Below are positions 17,014-24,771 of a stretch of 64,000 nucleotides of DNA, piece by piece. The notes under the pieces are model-generated. The model worked only from the letters and a program-made list of their open reading frames with translations, was not told the DNA's origin and did not search any database. Position numbers and translations under genes: made by a program. The DNA comes from RGIG1681 sp045657465. Its GTDB lineage: Bacteria > Bacillota > Clostridia > Christensenellales > UBA1242. The stretch covers positions 62,001-126,000 of the forward strand of contig JAZOTD010000014.1 in assembly GCA_045657465.1 (NCBI GenBank), read 5' to 3'. The number at the start of each line of letters is the position of its first letter. The stretch's first letter is position 1.

Positions 17014-18351
17014 TTATTTAGATTTTGTGTCAATATTTTTCACTTTTGTGTTTTTTCTAGGTTTAACACTAAACACAACAACAATTAAAAACACAAAAAC
17101 AATTGTTGCAAACAGTTCATAAGACAAAATTGTGCGTTTATCTTCTTCAACACCAAGCGCAACATAACACAGCCTGCCATTTGCATTCGAAAAGATAATA
17201 CTTCCTTTTTCATCCGTGCACAAAAGATAATCTTTTTCAAGATTTTTCGTGCCTGCAATTCTTCTTAATGTGTTTTTATGTGGATGCCCATAATCATTTT
17301 CTTTTGCTACCGACACCACCACAAATTTAGGATTAATCAATTTTAAAAGCTGGCTTGATGAACTTGATTCACTGCCGTGATGCCCAGCAAGATACACCGA
17401 AATCGCAGAAAGTTTTTCTTTGTCTTGATATGTCAAACTATCAATAAACGCAAGCTCTTCACAAGTGCTAGCGGTTGTTCCACTTGAATTTGAACATGTT
17501 GCGTCTCCAGTAAACAAATATGTATGTTCTCCACATTTAAACGTAAAAATTGCTGAATTGTCATTTGAGTTACTTGAACCATATCCAACAGTTGCAAAAC
17601 CATGAGTTCTAGTTGAATGATTTAACAAATAAATATTTTCATTTCTAGTTAGCGGAGCAAAAAACTCAAATGTGTAATAATTGCCAACAATTTCAAATCC
17701 ATCATAAAACACACTAACATTGCTTGAATATGTGTTGCCATTTTCACTGTAAGTTTCTTTGTATACATTTGTGATAAATTCGATGTATGTATTTGATGTC
17801 ACTCTCGAAATTTTGCTATTTTCATCTGCATAATATGTGTGATAAACTTCTTTCAAGTCTTCGCTTTCTATAGGAACAAACGTGTCAATCGTGTCACCCC
17901 TTCCTGCTATTTGGAAAGGCCTATAAATATTCTTAATTTCTAGTTTTGAAAACAAATAGTTTAAACCACCAATATGGTCAGCATCTGCATGTGTTGCGAT
18001 TAAAAAATCAATAGTGAATATTTTTTTGTCTTTTAAAAATTCATAAACTTCACGGCCGTGCGATGCGTCACCACCATCAATAAGCGCAGTTCGACCGTCT
18101 GGCAATTCAATAACTGTGCAATTTCCTTGCCCAACATTTAAATAAGAAACCTTATAGTCTGCAGTTTTTAAAGCATTTTCTTCCACTTGGTTTTTGCCAT
18201 AAGTGGTTTTCATTTTAAATGCGTTTTCAATTTTGTCAGCAAAAAAGAATGAAATAACTAGAGACACCAGCAAACACGCTGCAATTATTCCTTTGATTAA
18301 ATATTCTTTTTTGTTTACATGTTTTAGTCTATTTTTGAATTTATTTTTCAT
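17014..18351 (-). CDS. ComEC/Rec2-like metallo-beta-lactamase protein, membrane-anchored
   Basis: The 445-residue protein has an N-terminal transmembrane helix (about 20-38), an exterior metallo-beta-lactamase domain and a C-terminal helix (about 410-430). Metal-binding motifs are complete: THADADHIGGLNYL near 120, a GDAT segment (FTGDATC) near 270 and HHGSESSSS near 320. YLNVGQGNCTVIELPDGRTA at the start of the domain is typical of the ComEC C-terminal nuclease-like domain, here without the ComEC channel. It may be a surface phosphodiesterase or nuclease. It overlaps the patatin gene by 11 bp, which indicates one transcript. Confidence 0.75.
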   Translation of the reverse strand: MKNKFKNRLKHVNKKEYLIKGIIAACLLVSLVISFFFADKIENAFKMKTTYGKNQVEENALKTADYKVSYLNVGQGNCTVIELPDGRTALIDGGDASHGREVYEFLKDKKIFTIDFLIATHADADHIGGLNYLFSKLEIKNIYRPFQIAGRGDTIDTFVPIESEDLKEVYHTYYADENSKISRVTSNTYIEFITNVYKETYSENGNTYSSNVSVFYDGFEIVGNYYTFEFFAPLTRNENIYLLNHSTRTHGFATVGYGSSNSNDNSAIFTFKCGEHTYLFTGDATCSNSSGTTASTCEELAFIDSLTYQDKEKLSAISVYLAGHHGSESSSSSQLLKLINPKFVVVSVAKENDYGHPHKNTLRRIAGTKNLEKDYLLCTDEKGSIIFSNANGRLCYVALGVEEDKRTILSYELFATIVFVFLIVVVFSVKPRKNTKVKNIDTKSK

Positions 18352-19210
18352 CTTTAGTGAAGAATTTTCCTATATTTTTTGGATTAATACCTAATAATTT
18401 TATGATTTTGTCTTTGTTCGCCATGACTGTGTCATAACCAATCTTAATCATTTCGTCAACACCTTCAACTTTTAGCGGGGAAAATGTTTCAAGGGCAGGT
18501 TTTATAACAAGGTCTGCCATGTTAAGGGTTATGTCAATCTTTGACTGCATCATAATTCCAATAAGTGACGACAAAACACTCATTGTTGAAAGCGAGTTTG
18601 TGCCAGTGCCACGCAAATGATTTACATCAACAGCAATAACAACATTTGCACCCATTTTTTTCACAACATCAACAGGAACGTTGTTTTTCAACCCACCATC
18701 AACCAGATGCATATCCTCATAAACAACCGGCGTAAAAATCCCTGGAACGGCACATGATGCAGAAACAACCTTTGCAACATTTCCATAGTCAAAATCAACT
18801 TCTTTGCCGGTTTTTAAGTCTGTGCAAACAACTGAAAGTGGAATTTTCATTTCAGAAAATACAGTAATATCGCCAAAAATTCCATTTAACAAATTTTCAA
18901 GGCGTTCGGTTTTTGCAGGCTTAACAAATGGAATCATCCCTTTTGCCACATCACTCTTTTTAAGTTTTTTGGCAATTGCTGTCATCTCACTGGCAGTTTT
19001 TCCATATGCATAAAGCGATGCAACAATACTTCCCGCACTGGTGCCAGCCACATAATCAAACTCAATGCCAAGTTCTTCAAATGCTTTTATTACACCAATA
19101 TGCCCAAAGCCACGACAACCACCGCCACCCAAAACCAATCCAAGTTTGGTCTTTTTATGCACTTGAATTTTGTCGTCTTGTTTTTTTCTAAAAAAGTCTA
19201 AAAATCCCAT
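18341..19210 (-). CDS. patatin-like phospholipase (RssA type)
   Basis: The 289-residue protein carries the full patatin signature: oxyanion loop LGGGGCRGFGHIGV near 27-40, nucleophile elbow GTSAGS near 60-65, and catalytic D in VDGGLKNNVPVDV near 195. Proteins of this size are cytosolic acyl hydrolases that cleave membrane lipids or lipid intermediates. It leads a probable five-gene operon with a surface metallo-beta-lactamase protein and three unknown proteins, with AAAGGTGA before its ATG. The substrate cannot be told from sequence. Confidence 0.88.
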   Translation of the reverse strand: MGFLDFFRKKQDDKIQVHKKTKLGLVLGGGGCRGFGHIGVIKAFEELGIEFDYVAGTSAGSIVASLYAYGKTASEMTAIAKKLKKSDVAKGMIPFVKPAKTERLENLLNGIFGDITVFSEMKIPLSVVCTDLKTGKEVDFDYGNVAKVVSASCAVPGIFTPVVYEDMHLVDGGLKNNVPVDVVKKMGANVVIAVDVNHLRGTGTNSLSTMSVLSSLIGIMMQSKIDITLNMADLVIKPALETFSPLKVEGVDEMIKIGYDTVMANKDKIIKLLGINPKNIGKFFTKDEK

Positions 19211-19263
19211 AAACTCACCTTTCTTTAAATAATTATATCATGTAAAAAATTTCAAGTAAATAA

Positions 19264-19291
19264 AAAAACTTTCAAGTTTCCTTGAAAGTTT
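19264..19291 (-). terminator. terminator of the E/V-rich membrane protein gene
   Basis: AACTTTCAAG-N4-CTTGAAAGTT is followed by a T run on the minus strand; it separates this gene from the patatin operon. Confidence 0.82.
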
Positions 19292-19308
19292 GAATTTTTA
19301 TGGGTTTA

Positions 19309-20118
19309 TTAAGCAGAAACTGCTGTGTCTTCACCTGAAATAAGTTTTTCAAGTTCGGCAATTTCTTCATTATAACGAGCTTTTTCTTGATCCAAGAATT
19401 TAGCCATTTTAACATCGTGGTTGTTCTTTTCTTTGTTGCTTTCGATAAATTCTTCAGCATCTTGAATGCTTGCTTTAAGTTCAGCAATGTGTGCTGTAAG
19501 TTCTTCTTGTTTAACCTTTTTGTCTTCATCAACATTTTTGATGTCGGTTACGCTATACATAACAAGGTTAAGGTTTGTAAGTTCACTAGCACGTCTATCA
19601 AGCATTTTTTGGTTTCTATTTTTTCTTCTCTTTGTTCTTTCATATTTCAAAATTGATTTTTGAACTTTTGCAAGGTCTCTGTCAATTTTGTCTCTATTTT
19701 CAATGATTTTTTCAAGTCTTGCTGAATAATCGATTGCGTTTCCAGCAACAACTGGTTCTTTTTCAACAACTTCCTCAATCACTTCTTCAGCAACCTCTTC
19801 AATCACTTCTTCAACGATTTCTTCAATTGTTTTTTCAACAACTTCTTCTTCGACAACTTCTTCTACTGGTTCTTCAACCACTTCTTCAGCATCTTCTTTT
19901 GTTTGCTCTTCAAGATTTGCCAACATTTCATCTACAGTAGCATCATCTTCAGCTTGATTTACAACAACATAATTTTCTGTTGAGTAAATGTTGATTGCTT
20001 CAGCAGGTTCTTCATTTTCATCTCTATTAATTTCAACAATAAACATAATCATAAACACAATTGAAGCAACTGCAAAAAATCCAGCAACGCTCAAAAGCAC
20101 AATTTGTAATAATGTCAT
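19309..20118 (-). CDS. single-pass membrane protein with E/V repeats and coiled coil
   Basis: The 269-residue protein has an N-terminal helix (about 3-28, LLQIVLLSVAGFFAVASIVF), then an acidic segment with repeats of E-E-V-V/E-E-V-I at about 72-130, then a charged coiled coil to the end. The repeat has a period of roughly 4-8 residues. With no signal cleavage site, the acidic and coiled parts are probably cytosolic. Function unknown; a scaffolding role is conceivable. A promoter (TTGACA-N17-TAAAAT) lies about 105 bp upstream, AAGGGGG precedes the ATG, and a terminator follows, so it is transcribed alone. Confidence 0.55.
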   Translation of the reverse strand: MTLLQIVLLSVAGFFAVASIVFMIMFIVEINRDENEEPAEAINIYSTENYVVVNQAEDDATVDEMLANLEEQTKEDAEEVVEEPVEEVVEEEVVEKTIEEIVEEVIEEVAEEVIEEVVEKEPVVAGNAIDYSARLEKIIENRDKIDRDLAKVQKSILKYERTKRRKNRNQKMLDRRASELTNLNLVMYSVTDIKNVDEDKKVKQEELTAHIAELKASIQDAEEFIESNKEKNNHDVKMAKFLDQEKARYNEEIAELEKLISGEDTAVSA

Positions 20119-20224
20119 AATAATTCCCCCTTATGATAAAAATTTCAAATTAAAAATGTAAAATTTCAATCAACACTGTTAAAAAATCTACAAATAAAAT
20201 ATGAAATTTTCTTTTTACATGGTT

Positions 20225-20253
20225 ATTTTAACATAATATTAATCGCTTGTCAA
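20225..20253 (-). promoter_or_regulatory. promoter of the E/V-rich membrane protein gene
   Basis: TTGACA (20248-20253) and TAAAAT (20225-20230) are 17 bp apart on the minus strand, leaving a leader of about 100 nt. Confidence 0.7.
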
Positions 20254-20312
20254 TACCCAATTTTTAAAAAGTTTTGGGTGTTTTATTATATGAAAAAATA
20301 AAATTTTTGACA

Positions 20313-20342
20313 CAAAAAAAGAACCGCTTGCGCAGTTCTATA
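20313..20342 (-). terminator. terminator overlapping the end of the PHP gene
   Basis: AGAACCGC-TTGC-GCAGTTCT (one G-T pair) with a T run on the minus strand. The stem includes the last codons of the PHP gene. Confidence 0.75.
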
Positions 20343-21207
20343 AAACAGTGTTGTTTTTAAAGATTTGTTGAACCCCCACCTTTTCAAAATCAGGAGTTGA
20401 TCCATCACTTGAAAACATTGCAAGCTTAACTGGCTTGTTTTTGCCGTGATAATCTGATCCGCATGTAACAACAAGATCTAATCTTTCAGCGATTTCGACT
20501 AGTTTTTCAATTTCCTCTTCATTATAAAGTGAATAATAACATTCAAGACCAACAAGCCCATATTGCTTTAATTCTCTTGCATAGTGTTCCACTTCTTCAT
20601 GTGAAATTGGCTTATCTGTAACGCCATGAAGTGAATGAGCCCAAACCATTTTAGCTCCAATCTTTGTCATTGTTTCAACAACATACACAGCATCAAGTCT
20701 GTCTGGTCCATCATAATGCATTTTATTTAAGTATTGCTGACAAGCATCATCAACATTTGCAAAATAGCCATCGTTAACCAAGCAGTTTGCAAAATCAAGT
20801 TTTCTAACATTTTCTTTGCTGTCTAAATATTGATGTGATTTTTCAGACAACTTATATCTTGTCTCAATTTCTCTCAATCGAAAATCATCTTTTTCTTTAA
20901 GAAGTTTTGCAAATTTCGCTTCAATTTCAGCAACTTCTGGTGCAAATGGATCAAAATCATATGCCAAAATATGCATTTCTTGAGAGCCAAAAATACAGCT
21001 AAATTCACAACCTGTCACATATTTAAGCCCATTTTCTTTAATTTTGTTTTGCAATGCTTCATTTGACAATATTTCCCTTCCGGCACGAGCAGTGTCGTGG
21101 TCAGTGATTGAAAAATATTCAACACCTGCATTTTTAACATTTGAAATAAGCTCTTCAATTGTGTCTTTACCATCAGAACATGTTGTGTGTAAATGTAAAT
21201 CTATCAT
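20338..21207 (-). CDS. PHP-domain phosphoesterase
   Basis: The 289-residue protein has the PHP metal-site motifs: DLHLHTTCSDG at residues 3-13, SITDHDT near 33-39, a mid-chain MVWAHSLHG and a C-terminal CGSDYHGKN. This matches the stand-alone PHP family of YciV (RNase AM) type, which degrades short RNA or nucleotide 3',5'-bisphosphates. The substrate is inferred from the family. AGGAG precedes the ATG. The gene is monocistronic and divergent from the zeta-like gene, 116 bp away. Confidence 0.88.
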   Translation of the reverse strand: MIDLHLHTTCSDGKDTIEELISNVKNAGVEYFSITDHDTARAGREILSNEALQNKIKENGLKYVTGCEFSCIFGSQEMHILAYDFDPFAPEVAEIEAKFAKLLKEKDDFRLREIETRYKLSEKSHQYLDSKENVRKLDFANCLVNDGYFANVDDACQQYLNKMHYDGPDRLDAVYVVETMTKIGAKMVWAHSLHGVTDKPISHEEVEHYARELKQYGLVGLECYYSLYNEEEIEKLVEIAERLDLVVTCGSDYHGKNKPVKLAMFSSDGSTPDFEKVGVQQIFKNNTVL

Positions 21208-21261
21208 AATAATCTCCTAACAAAAAGTATAAAATATTGTCATCAAAAAGTCAAACAAGCA

Positions 21262-21290
21262 TTGTCTTTTAATTTTTAATGTGTTATACT
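21262..21290 (+). promoter_or_regulatory. promoter of the zeta-toxin-like gene
   Basis: TTGTCT (21262-21267) and TATACT (21285-21290) with a 17-bp spacer, about 27 bp before the start codon's AAAGGA site. Confidence 0.75.
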
Positions 21291-21323
21291 CTGTTTAGTT
21301 TTTTTTACAAAGGATAATCTTTT

Positions 21324-22208
21324 ATGATTTTTTATTACAAGCACAAAAGCATCAATGATTTATCTCAAGAAGAACTAAATCTTTTGGGATATGACGGAGT
21401 TTTAAAGTATGCTGAAGAACATGGAATGAGTGCCCAAATGCTTTTTGAACAAATCAAACAGCTTGAACTAGAGATTCAAACAATGGGTGCTCGCCCATTT
21501 GATATGTCTCAAGGTTCAAACCTTGCACTATTTAATGAGTGGACAAACAAATATATTGATTTTTTCAATAACAACGCCAGCTACAATAAACAAGCCTACA
21601 TTATCTTGGGCAACATTGCATCAGGAAAAAGTACATTCGCAAAAACAATCGAACAAGAAACTGGCTCAATCATAATAGACCCAGACAGATTCAAAATGGG
21701 AGAATCTACTAAACATGGCTTTTTTGAAGGGTTCACATCTCTATATCATCAACCTACCGACCGTGAACGCCTGCAAGACCCTTGCAGTGATGCTTGCAAA
21801 CAAACATTAAACAATGCTTCTGATATGGGCATGAACATCATTATGCCAAAATCAACAACAAACATAACAAAACTAGAAAAACAACTTCAAACATTAGTAT
21901 CAAAGAACTACGACATTCATCTTATTATGTTTGAATCTCCAATCACAGACTGTGCAAACCGCAATTATTTTAGATATCTAATCAAAGAATATTCAGGCGA
22001 GCAAGAACATGGAAAACCCGTTCGTGGCAGATTTGTTCCAGTGTCAGTCATCACAAACATTGGAGACGGAACATTTGAAACCTTTGCAAAAGCCTATAAG
22101 GGCGGCAGATATAAATCATATCATGCATATTACAACAAAGGCAGTTTTGGAGCTGACTCAAGTCAATATAAAAACGAAGAGATTGACCTTAACACAATAA
22201 TTTTCTAA
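21324..22208 (+). CDS. zeta-toxin-like P-loop kinase
   Basis: The 294-residue protein has a helical N-terminal region (1-85) and then a zeta-toxin/UDP-GlcNAc-kinase-like core: Walker A GNIASGKST near 96-104, IIIDPDRFKMG near 114, and a lid-side segment NIIMPKSTTNITKLE near 172. R-N-Y-F-R-Y near 213 may provide sensor arginines. Zeta toxins phosphorylate UDP-N-acetylglucosamine and block cell-wall synthesis; chromosomal relatives may have other substrates. No antitoxin (epsilon-like) gene is adjacent: upstream is a divergent PHP gene, and a terminator follows directly. It is an orphan with its own promoter. Confidence 0.7.
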   Translation: MIFYYKHKSINDLSQEELNLLGYDGVLKYAEEHGMSAQMLFEQIKQLELEIQTMGARPFDMSQGSNLALFNEWTNKYIDFFNNNASYNKQAYIILGNIASGKSTFAKTIEQETGSIIIDPDRFKMGESTKHGFFEGFTSLYHQPTDRERLQDPCSDACKQTLNNASDMGMNIIMPKSTTNITKLEKQLQTLVSKNYDIHLIMFESPITDCANRNYFRYLIKEYSGEQEHGKPVRGRFVPVSVITNIGDGTFETFAKAYKGGRYKSYHAYYNKGSFGADSSQYKNEEIDLNTIIF

Positions 22209-22211
22209 CTA

Positions 22212-22242
22212 AAAAAAGCACACCTTTGAAGGTGTGCTTTTC
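22212..22242. terminator. bidirectional terminator between the zeta-like gene and metK
   Basis: AAAGCACACCTT-TG-AAGGTGTGCTTT, a perfect stem between convergent genes. Confidence 0.88.
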
Positions 22243-23328
22243 TTATTCTTTTATCTGTTCCCATGCAAATTCATTTCTTCCAAAATGGCCAAAGCATGCA
22301 GTCTTTTTAAACACTGGTTCATTCAGTTTTAGTTCATCAATGATGTTTTGCAATTTAAAATTAAAATTTGACGTCACATAATCATAAATCTCATTTTCTG
22401 AAACATAGTTGGTTCCAAAAGTGTCAATTGCAATGCTTACCGGTTCAGCCAGTCCAATGGCAAATCCCAACTGAATTTCACACCTGTCAGCAAAACCATG
22501 TGCCACAACATTTTTTGCAACATATCTTGCATAATATGCCCCACTGCGATCAACTTTTGTTGAGTTTTTTGATGAAAAACAACCCCCACCAACTCTGCCA
22601 ACACCACCATAGGTGTCAACAACAATTTTTCTTCCAACACATCCACTATCCCCAAAACTTCCCCAAATAGTAAACTTTCCACTTGGGTTTATTATGAACT
22701 TGATGCCACCTTTGTTATATTTCTCATATTTTTTCAAAACCACGTCGATGATATTTGTTTTTATATCCTCAACAATCTTGTTATGCTCTATCCAATCCCC
22801 ATGTGAAACGCTTATTAAAATTGTGTCGATGTTTTCAGGTTTGCCGTCTTCATAACACACCGACACTTGGCTTTTTGCATCAGCGAAATAACAATCGCTT
22901 TTTCTTCTAAAATCATCATAAAACCGCATTAAATCATGTGCCACCATGATTGGAAGAGGCATCAATTCATCAGTCTCATTGCAGGCATAACCATATACCA
23001 TGCCTTGGTCATTCGCCTTAATCTCTGTTTGTTCAACCGCCTGATTAATGTCTGGGCTTTGCTTTGAAATTTGCTTGATAATAACAAATTCATTTTTATA
23101 CCCCACATCTTTCAAAACCTTTCTTGCAATCTCTGCATAATCAATTTCAGCAGATGTTGTCGCTTCGCCATAAATAAACAATCTGTCATCTTTAATAGCA
23201 CACTCAACCGCCATTTGCGACCTTTTGTCTTGTTTTAACGCCTCATCTAAAAACGCATCTGCTATAACATCACAGGTTTTGTCTGGATGCCCAATATTAA
23301 CCGACTCACTTGTAATAATTTTTTTCAT
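22243..23328 (-). CDS. metK: S-adenosylmethionine synthetase
   Basis: This 361-residue enzyme makes SAM from methionine and ATP. SESVNIGHPDKTCDVIADA at the N-terminus, KANDQGMVYGYA, and the P-loop-like GGGCFSSKNSTKVDRSGAYY are the family's ATP/methionine-site motifs. It is about 20-35 residues shorter than usual, and the phosphate loop is changed from the common GGGAFSGKD, but the key K and D-R-S residues remain. GGAG lies nine bases before the ATG at 23328. Expression is under a SAM-I riboswitch with an intrinsic terminator, a classic feedback loop. Single-gene unit. Confidence 0.93.
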   Translation of the reverse strand: MKKIITSESVNIGHPDKTCDVIADAFLDEALKQDKRSQMAVECAIKDDRLFIYGEATTSAEIDYAEIARKVLKDVGYKNEFVIIKQISKQSPDINQAVEQTEIKANDQGMVYGYACNETDELMPLPIMVAHDLMRFYDDFRRKSDCYFADAKSQVSVCYEDGKPENIDTILISVSHGDWIEHNKIVEDIKTNIIDVVLKKYEKYNKGGIKFIINPSGKFTIWGSFGDSGCVGRKIVVDTYGGVGRVGGGCFSSKNSTKVDRSGAYYARYVAKNVVAHGFADRCEIQLGFAIGLAEPVSIAIDTFGTNYVSENEIYDYVTSNFNFKLQNIIDELKLNEPVFKKTACFGHFGRNEFAWEQIKE

Positions 23329-23368
23329 AATCTTTTCTCCAAAAATATTATTTCCAAAAAGAGCAAAG

Positions 23369-23397
23369 AAAAAACCCATCGCCTATCGATGGGTTTG
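23369..23397 (-). terminator. riboswitch-controlled terminator before metK
   Basis: AACCCATCG-ATAGG-CGATGGGTT followed by T6 on the minus strand, between the SAM aptamer and the metK start; it is the expression platform of the SAM-I riboswitch. Confidence 0.85.
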
Positions 23398-23403
23398 ATT
23401 TTG

Positions 23404-23500
23404 AGAATAAAAACATGACCATCGACTCAGCCTTTAGCACCTTAACATCATGTCAGGTTGCTGTGTGGTCATAGGGGCTGTCCCTCGCACACTCTTTATG
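23404..23500 (-). ncRNA. SAM-I (S-box) riboswitch aptamer
   Basis: On the minus strand the leader of metK holds the S-box hallmarks in order: AAGAG, GAGGGACAGCCCCTATGA, AGCAACC, AAGGTGCTAAAGGCTGA, with closing A/T-rich ends (ATAAA and TTTAT) that can form P1. SAM binding stabilises P1 and lets the terminator at 23369-23397 form, so metK is off when SAM is plentiful. The match is to remembered S-box consensus motifs. Confidence 0.88.
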
Positions 23501-23509
23501 GATAATTTA

Positions 23510-23538
23510 ATGTTAACACACAATTTAATTTTTGACAA
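23510..23538 (-). promoter_or_regulatory. metK promoter
   Basis: TTGTCA (23533-23538) and TAACAT (23510-23515), 17 bp apart on the minus strand, place the start of transcription just upstream of the S-box aptamer. Confidence 0.65.
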
Positions 23539-23548
23539 TATTTTTTCA

Positions 23549-23581
23549 CAAAAAAAGCGAGAAAATTTTTCTCGCTTTTTG
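23549..23581 (-). terminator. terminator of the Fic-like gene
   Basis: AAAGCGAGAAA and TTTCTCGCTTT form a strong hairpin with T-rich flank right after the Fic gene's stop codon. Confidence 0.85.
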
Positions 23582-24673
23582 TTATTCTGCATCACCAGGC
23601 TGAGTTTCAGTTGGTTGTTGTTTCTTTTTTTCTTGTTTCTTAACTTTCCTAGCCTTATTGTTAAGATATTCTTTATTATTTACACTATAAAACTTCATTG
23701 TTTGAGCATAAAGTTCTGAAGCATCTGCAACCCTGCTATTTTCAGCAATCTTCATCATAGGCTCAAAATTTCCAGTTGAAATTGCAATGTCAATAGCTTC
23801 TTTATAAGCTTGATTGTCTCCTTTGTGGATGTTTACAAGTGGTTCATTTTGAAGAATGAGCAAATATTGCATAAGCATTCTTGCAGATCTATGATTTCCA
23901 TCACTAAATGGCTGAATTCTTATACATTCAACATGAAATCTTACAGCTCTCTCTAACGGAGACAAATCTGCAAACGCAGGAAAATCAATCCAACGTTCTT
24001 TTCCTTCACGATTGCATTTTGTGTATGTTTCATCAAGCACATGATAAGGCTCAGTTCCATTCACCCAATCAAGCAGTTTTTGCATATGCGCCTTGATCTT
24101 TCCTTCTCCGCCATAAGGTGGTTGCCAATATTTGTTATAAACAAAATAATCGCCATCTGCCTGACGTTCCCAATGACCAACTCGAACATTGTTTGGTTGT
24201 CCATTATAAAGCACATCACGGTATGCACCATAACCTTTTTCTTCAAACTCTGCTCTGTTTTTAAACATAACATAATGAAGCCCAGTGATAAAGTCATGTT
24301 CTAAAATTGAACTTGTTTCATTGTTTTGCAATTCACCCAATTTTTTAATTGCCCCATCAATAACATAGTTTAGCGCAGAAATATGGTTTCCAAGTTTTGA
24401 AATTTCAATCACTTCTTGTGAAAGCAAATTAACAGCAATAAGTTTGTCTGGTTCGCCTTCAGTTTGAACAACAAACACCTTAGTTGTTGGCATGTTTAAA
24501 AATTCGCTAACTTCATCAGGTTGAATATTTTCTACCGCTTCAGCATCACCATCTTTTGGAACAATACCTTTTCCAAGATCAAAACCAGAAAGTTCAGCAC
24601 TGCCACTAACCACATCAAACGTTAACTTGTCAACAGGAATAACTTTTGTTCCATCTTCATAAATCGGTGCCAT
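23582..24673 (-). CDS. Fic-domain protein with altered active site
   Basis: The 363-residue protein has the Fido layout: an inhibitory-helix-like SSILEH at 121-126, the substrate flap region YRDVLYNGQP and VGHWE (151-168), a W-Q-P-P-Y-G segment, and the Fic loop at 250-265. The loop reads CIRIQPFSDGNHRSARMLM: F256, D258, G259, N260 and R262/R265 of HPFx(D/E)GNGRxxR are kept, but the catalytic His is Q254 and the second Gly is H261. Classical AMP transfer would therefore be impaired. The tail (325-363) is K/Q-rich and ends QPTETQPGDAE. It has its own promoter and terminator. Confidence 0.8.
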   Translation of the reverse strand: MAPIYEDGTKVIPVDKLTFDVVSGSAELSGFDLGKGIVPKDGDAEAVENIQPDEVSEFLNMPTTKVFVVQTEGEPDKLIAVNLLSQEVIEISKLGNHISALNYVIDGAIKKLGELQNNETSSILEHDFITGLHYVMFKNRAEFEEKGYGAYRDVLYNGQPNNVRVGHWERQADGDYFVYNKYWQPPYGGEGKIKAHMQKLLDWVNGTEPYHVLDETYTKCNREGKERWIDFPAFADLSPLERAVRFHVECIRIQPFSDGNHRSARMLMQYLLILQNEPLVNIHKGDNQAYKEAIDIAISTGNFEPMMKIAENSRVADASELYAQTMKFYSVNNKEYLNNKARKVKKQEKKKQQPTETQPGDAE

Positions 24674-24712
24674 AATTTCTCCTAAAGTAAATTTTTATAA
24701 ATAAGTAAATAT

Positions 24713-24741
24713 AGTTTAACATTCAACAAGTCATAATTCAA
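24713..24741 (-). promoter_or_regulatory. promoter of the Fic-like gene
   Basis: TTGAAT (24736-24741) and TAAACT (24713-24718), 17 bp apart on the minus strand, 40 bp before the ATG. Confidence 0.6.
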
Positions 24742-24771
24742 TAGCAAAATTGAAAATATTTTATTTATTTT

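Noticed and set aside
19719..19940. Gln/Leu-rich plus-strand ORF suggesting a repeat protein
   Set aside because: It is the opposite strand of the E/V repeats of the membrane protein gene.
23450..23719. Plus-strand ORF of 89 codons upstream of metK
   Set aside because: It overlaps the SAM-I riboswitch, metK promoter and Fic gene terminator on the other strand.
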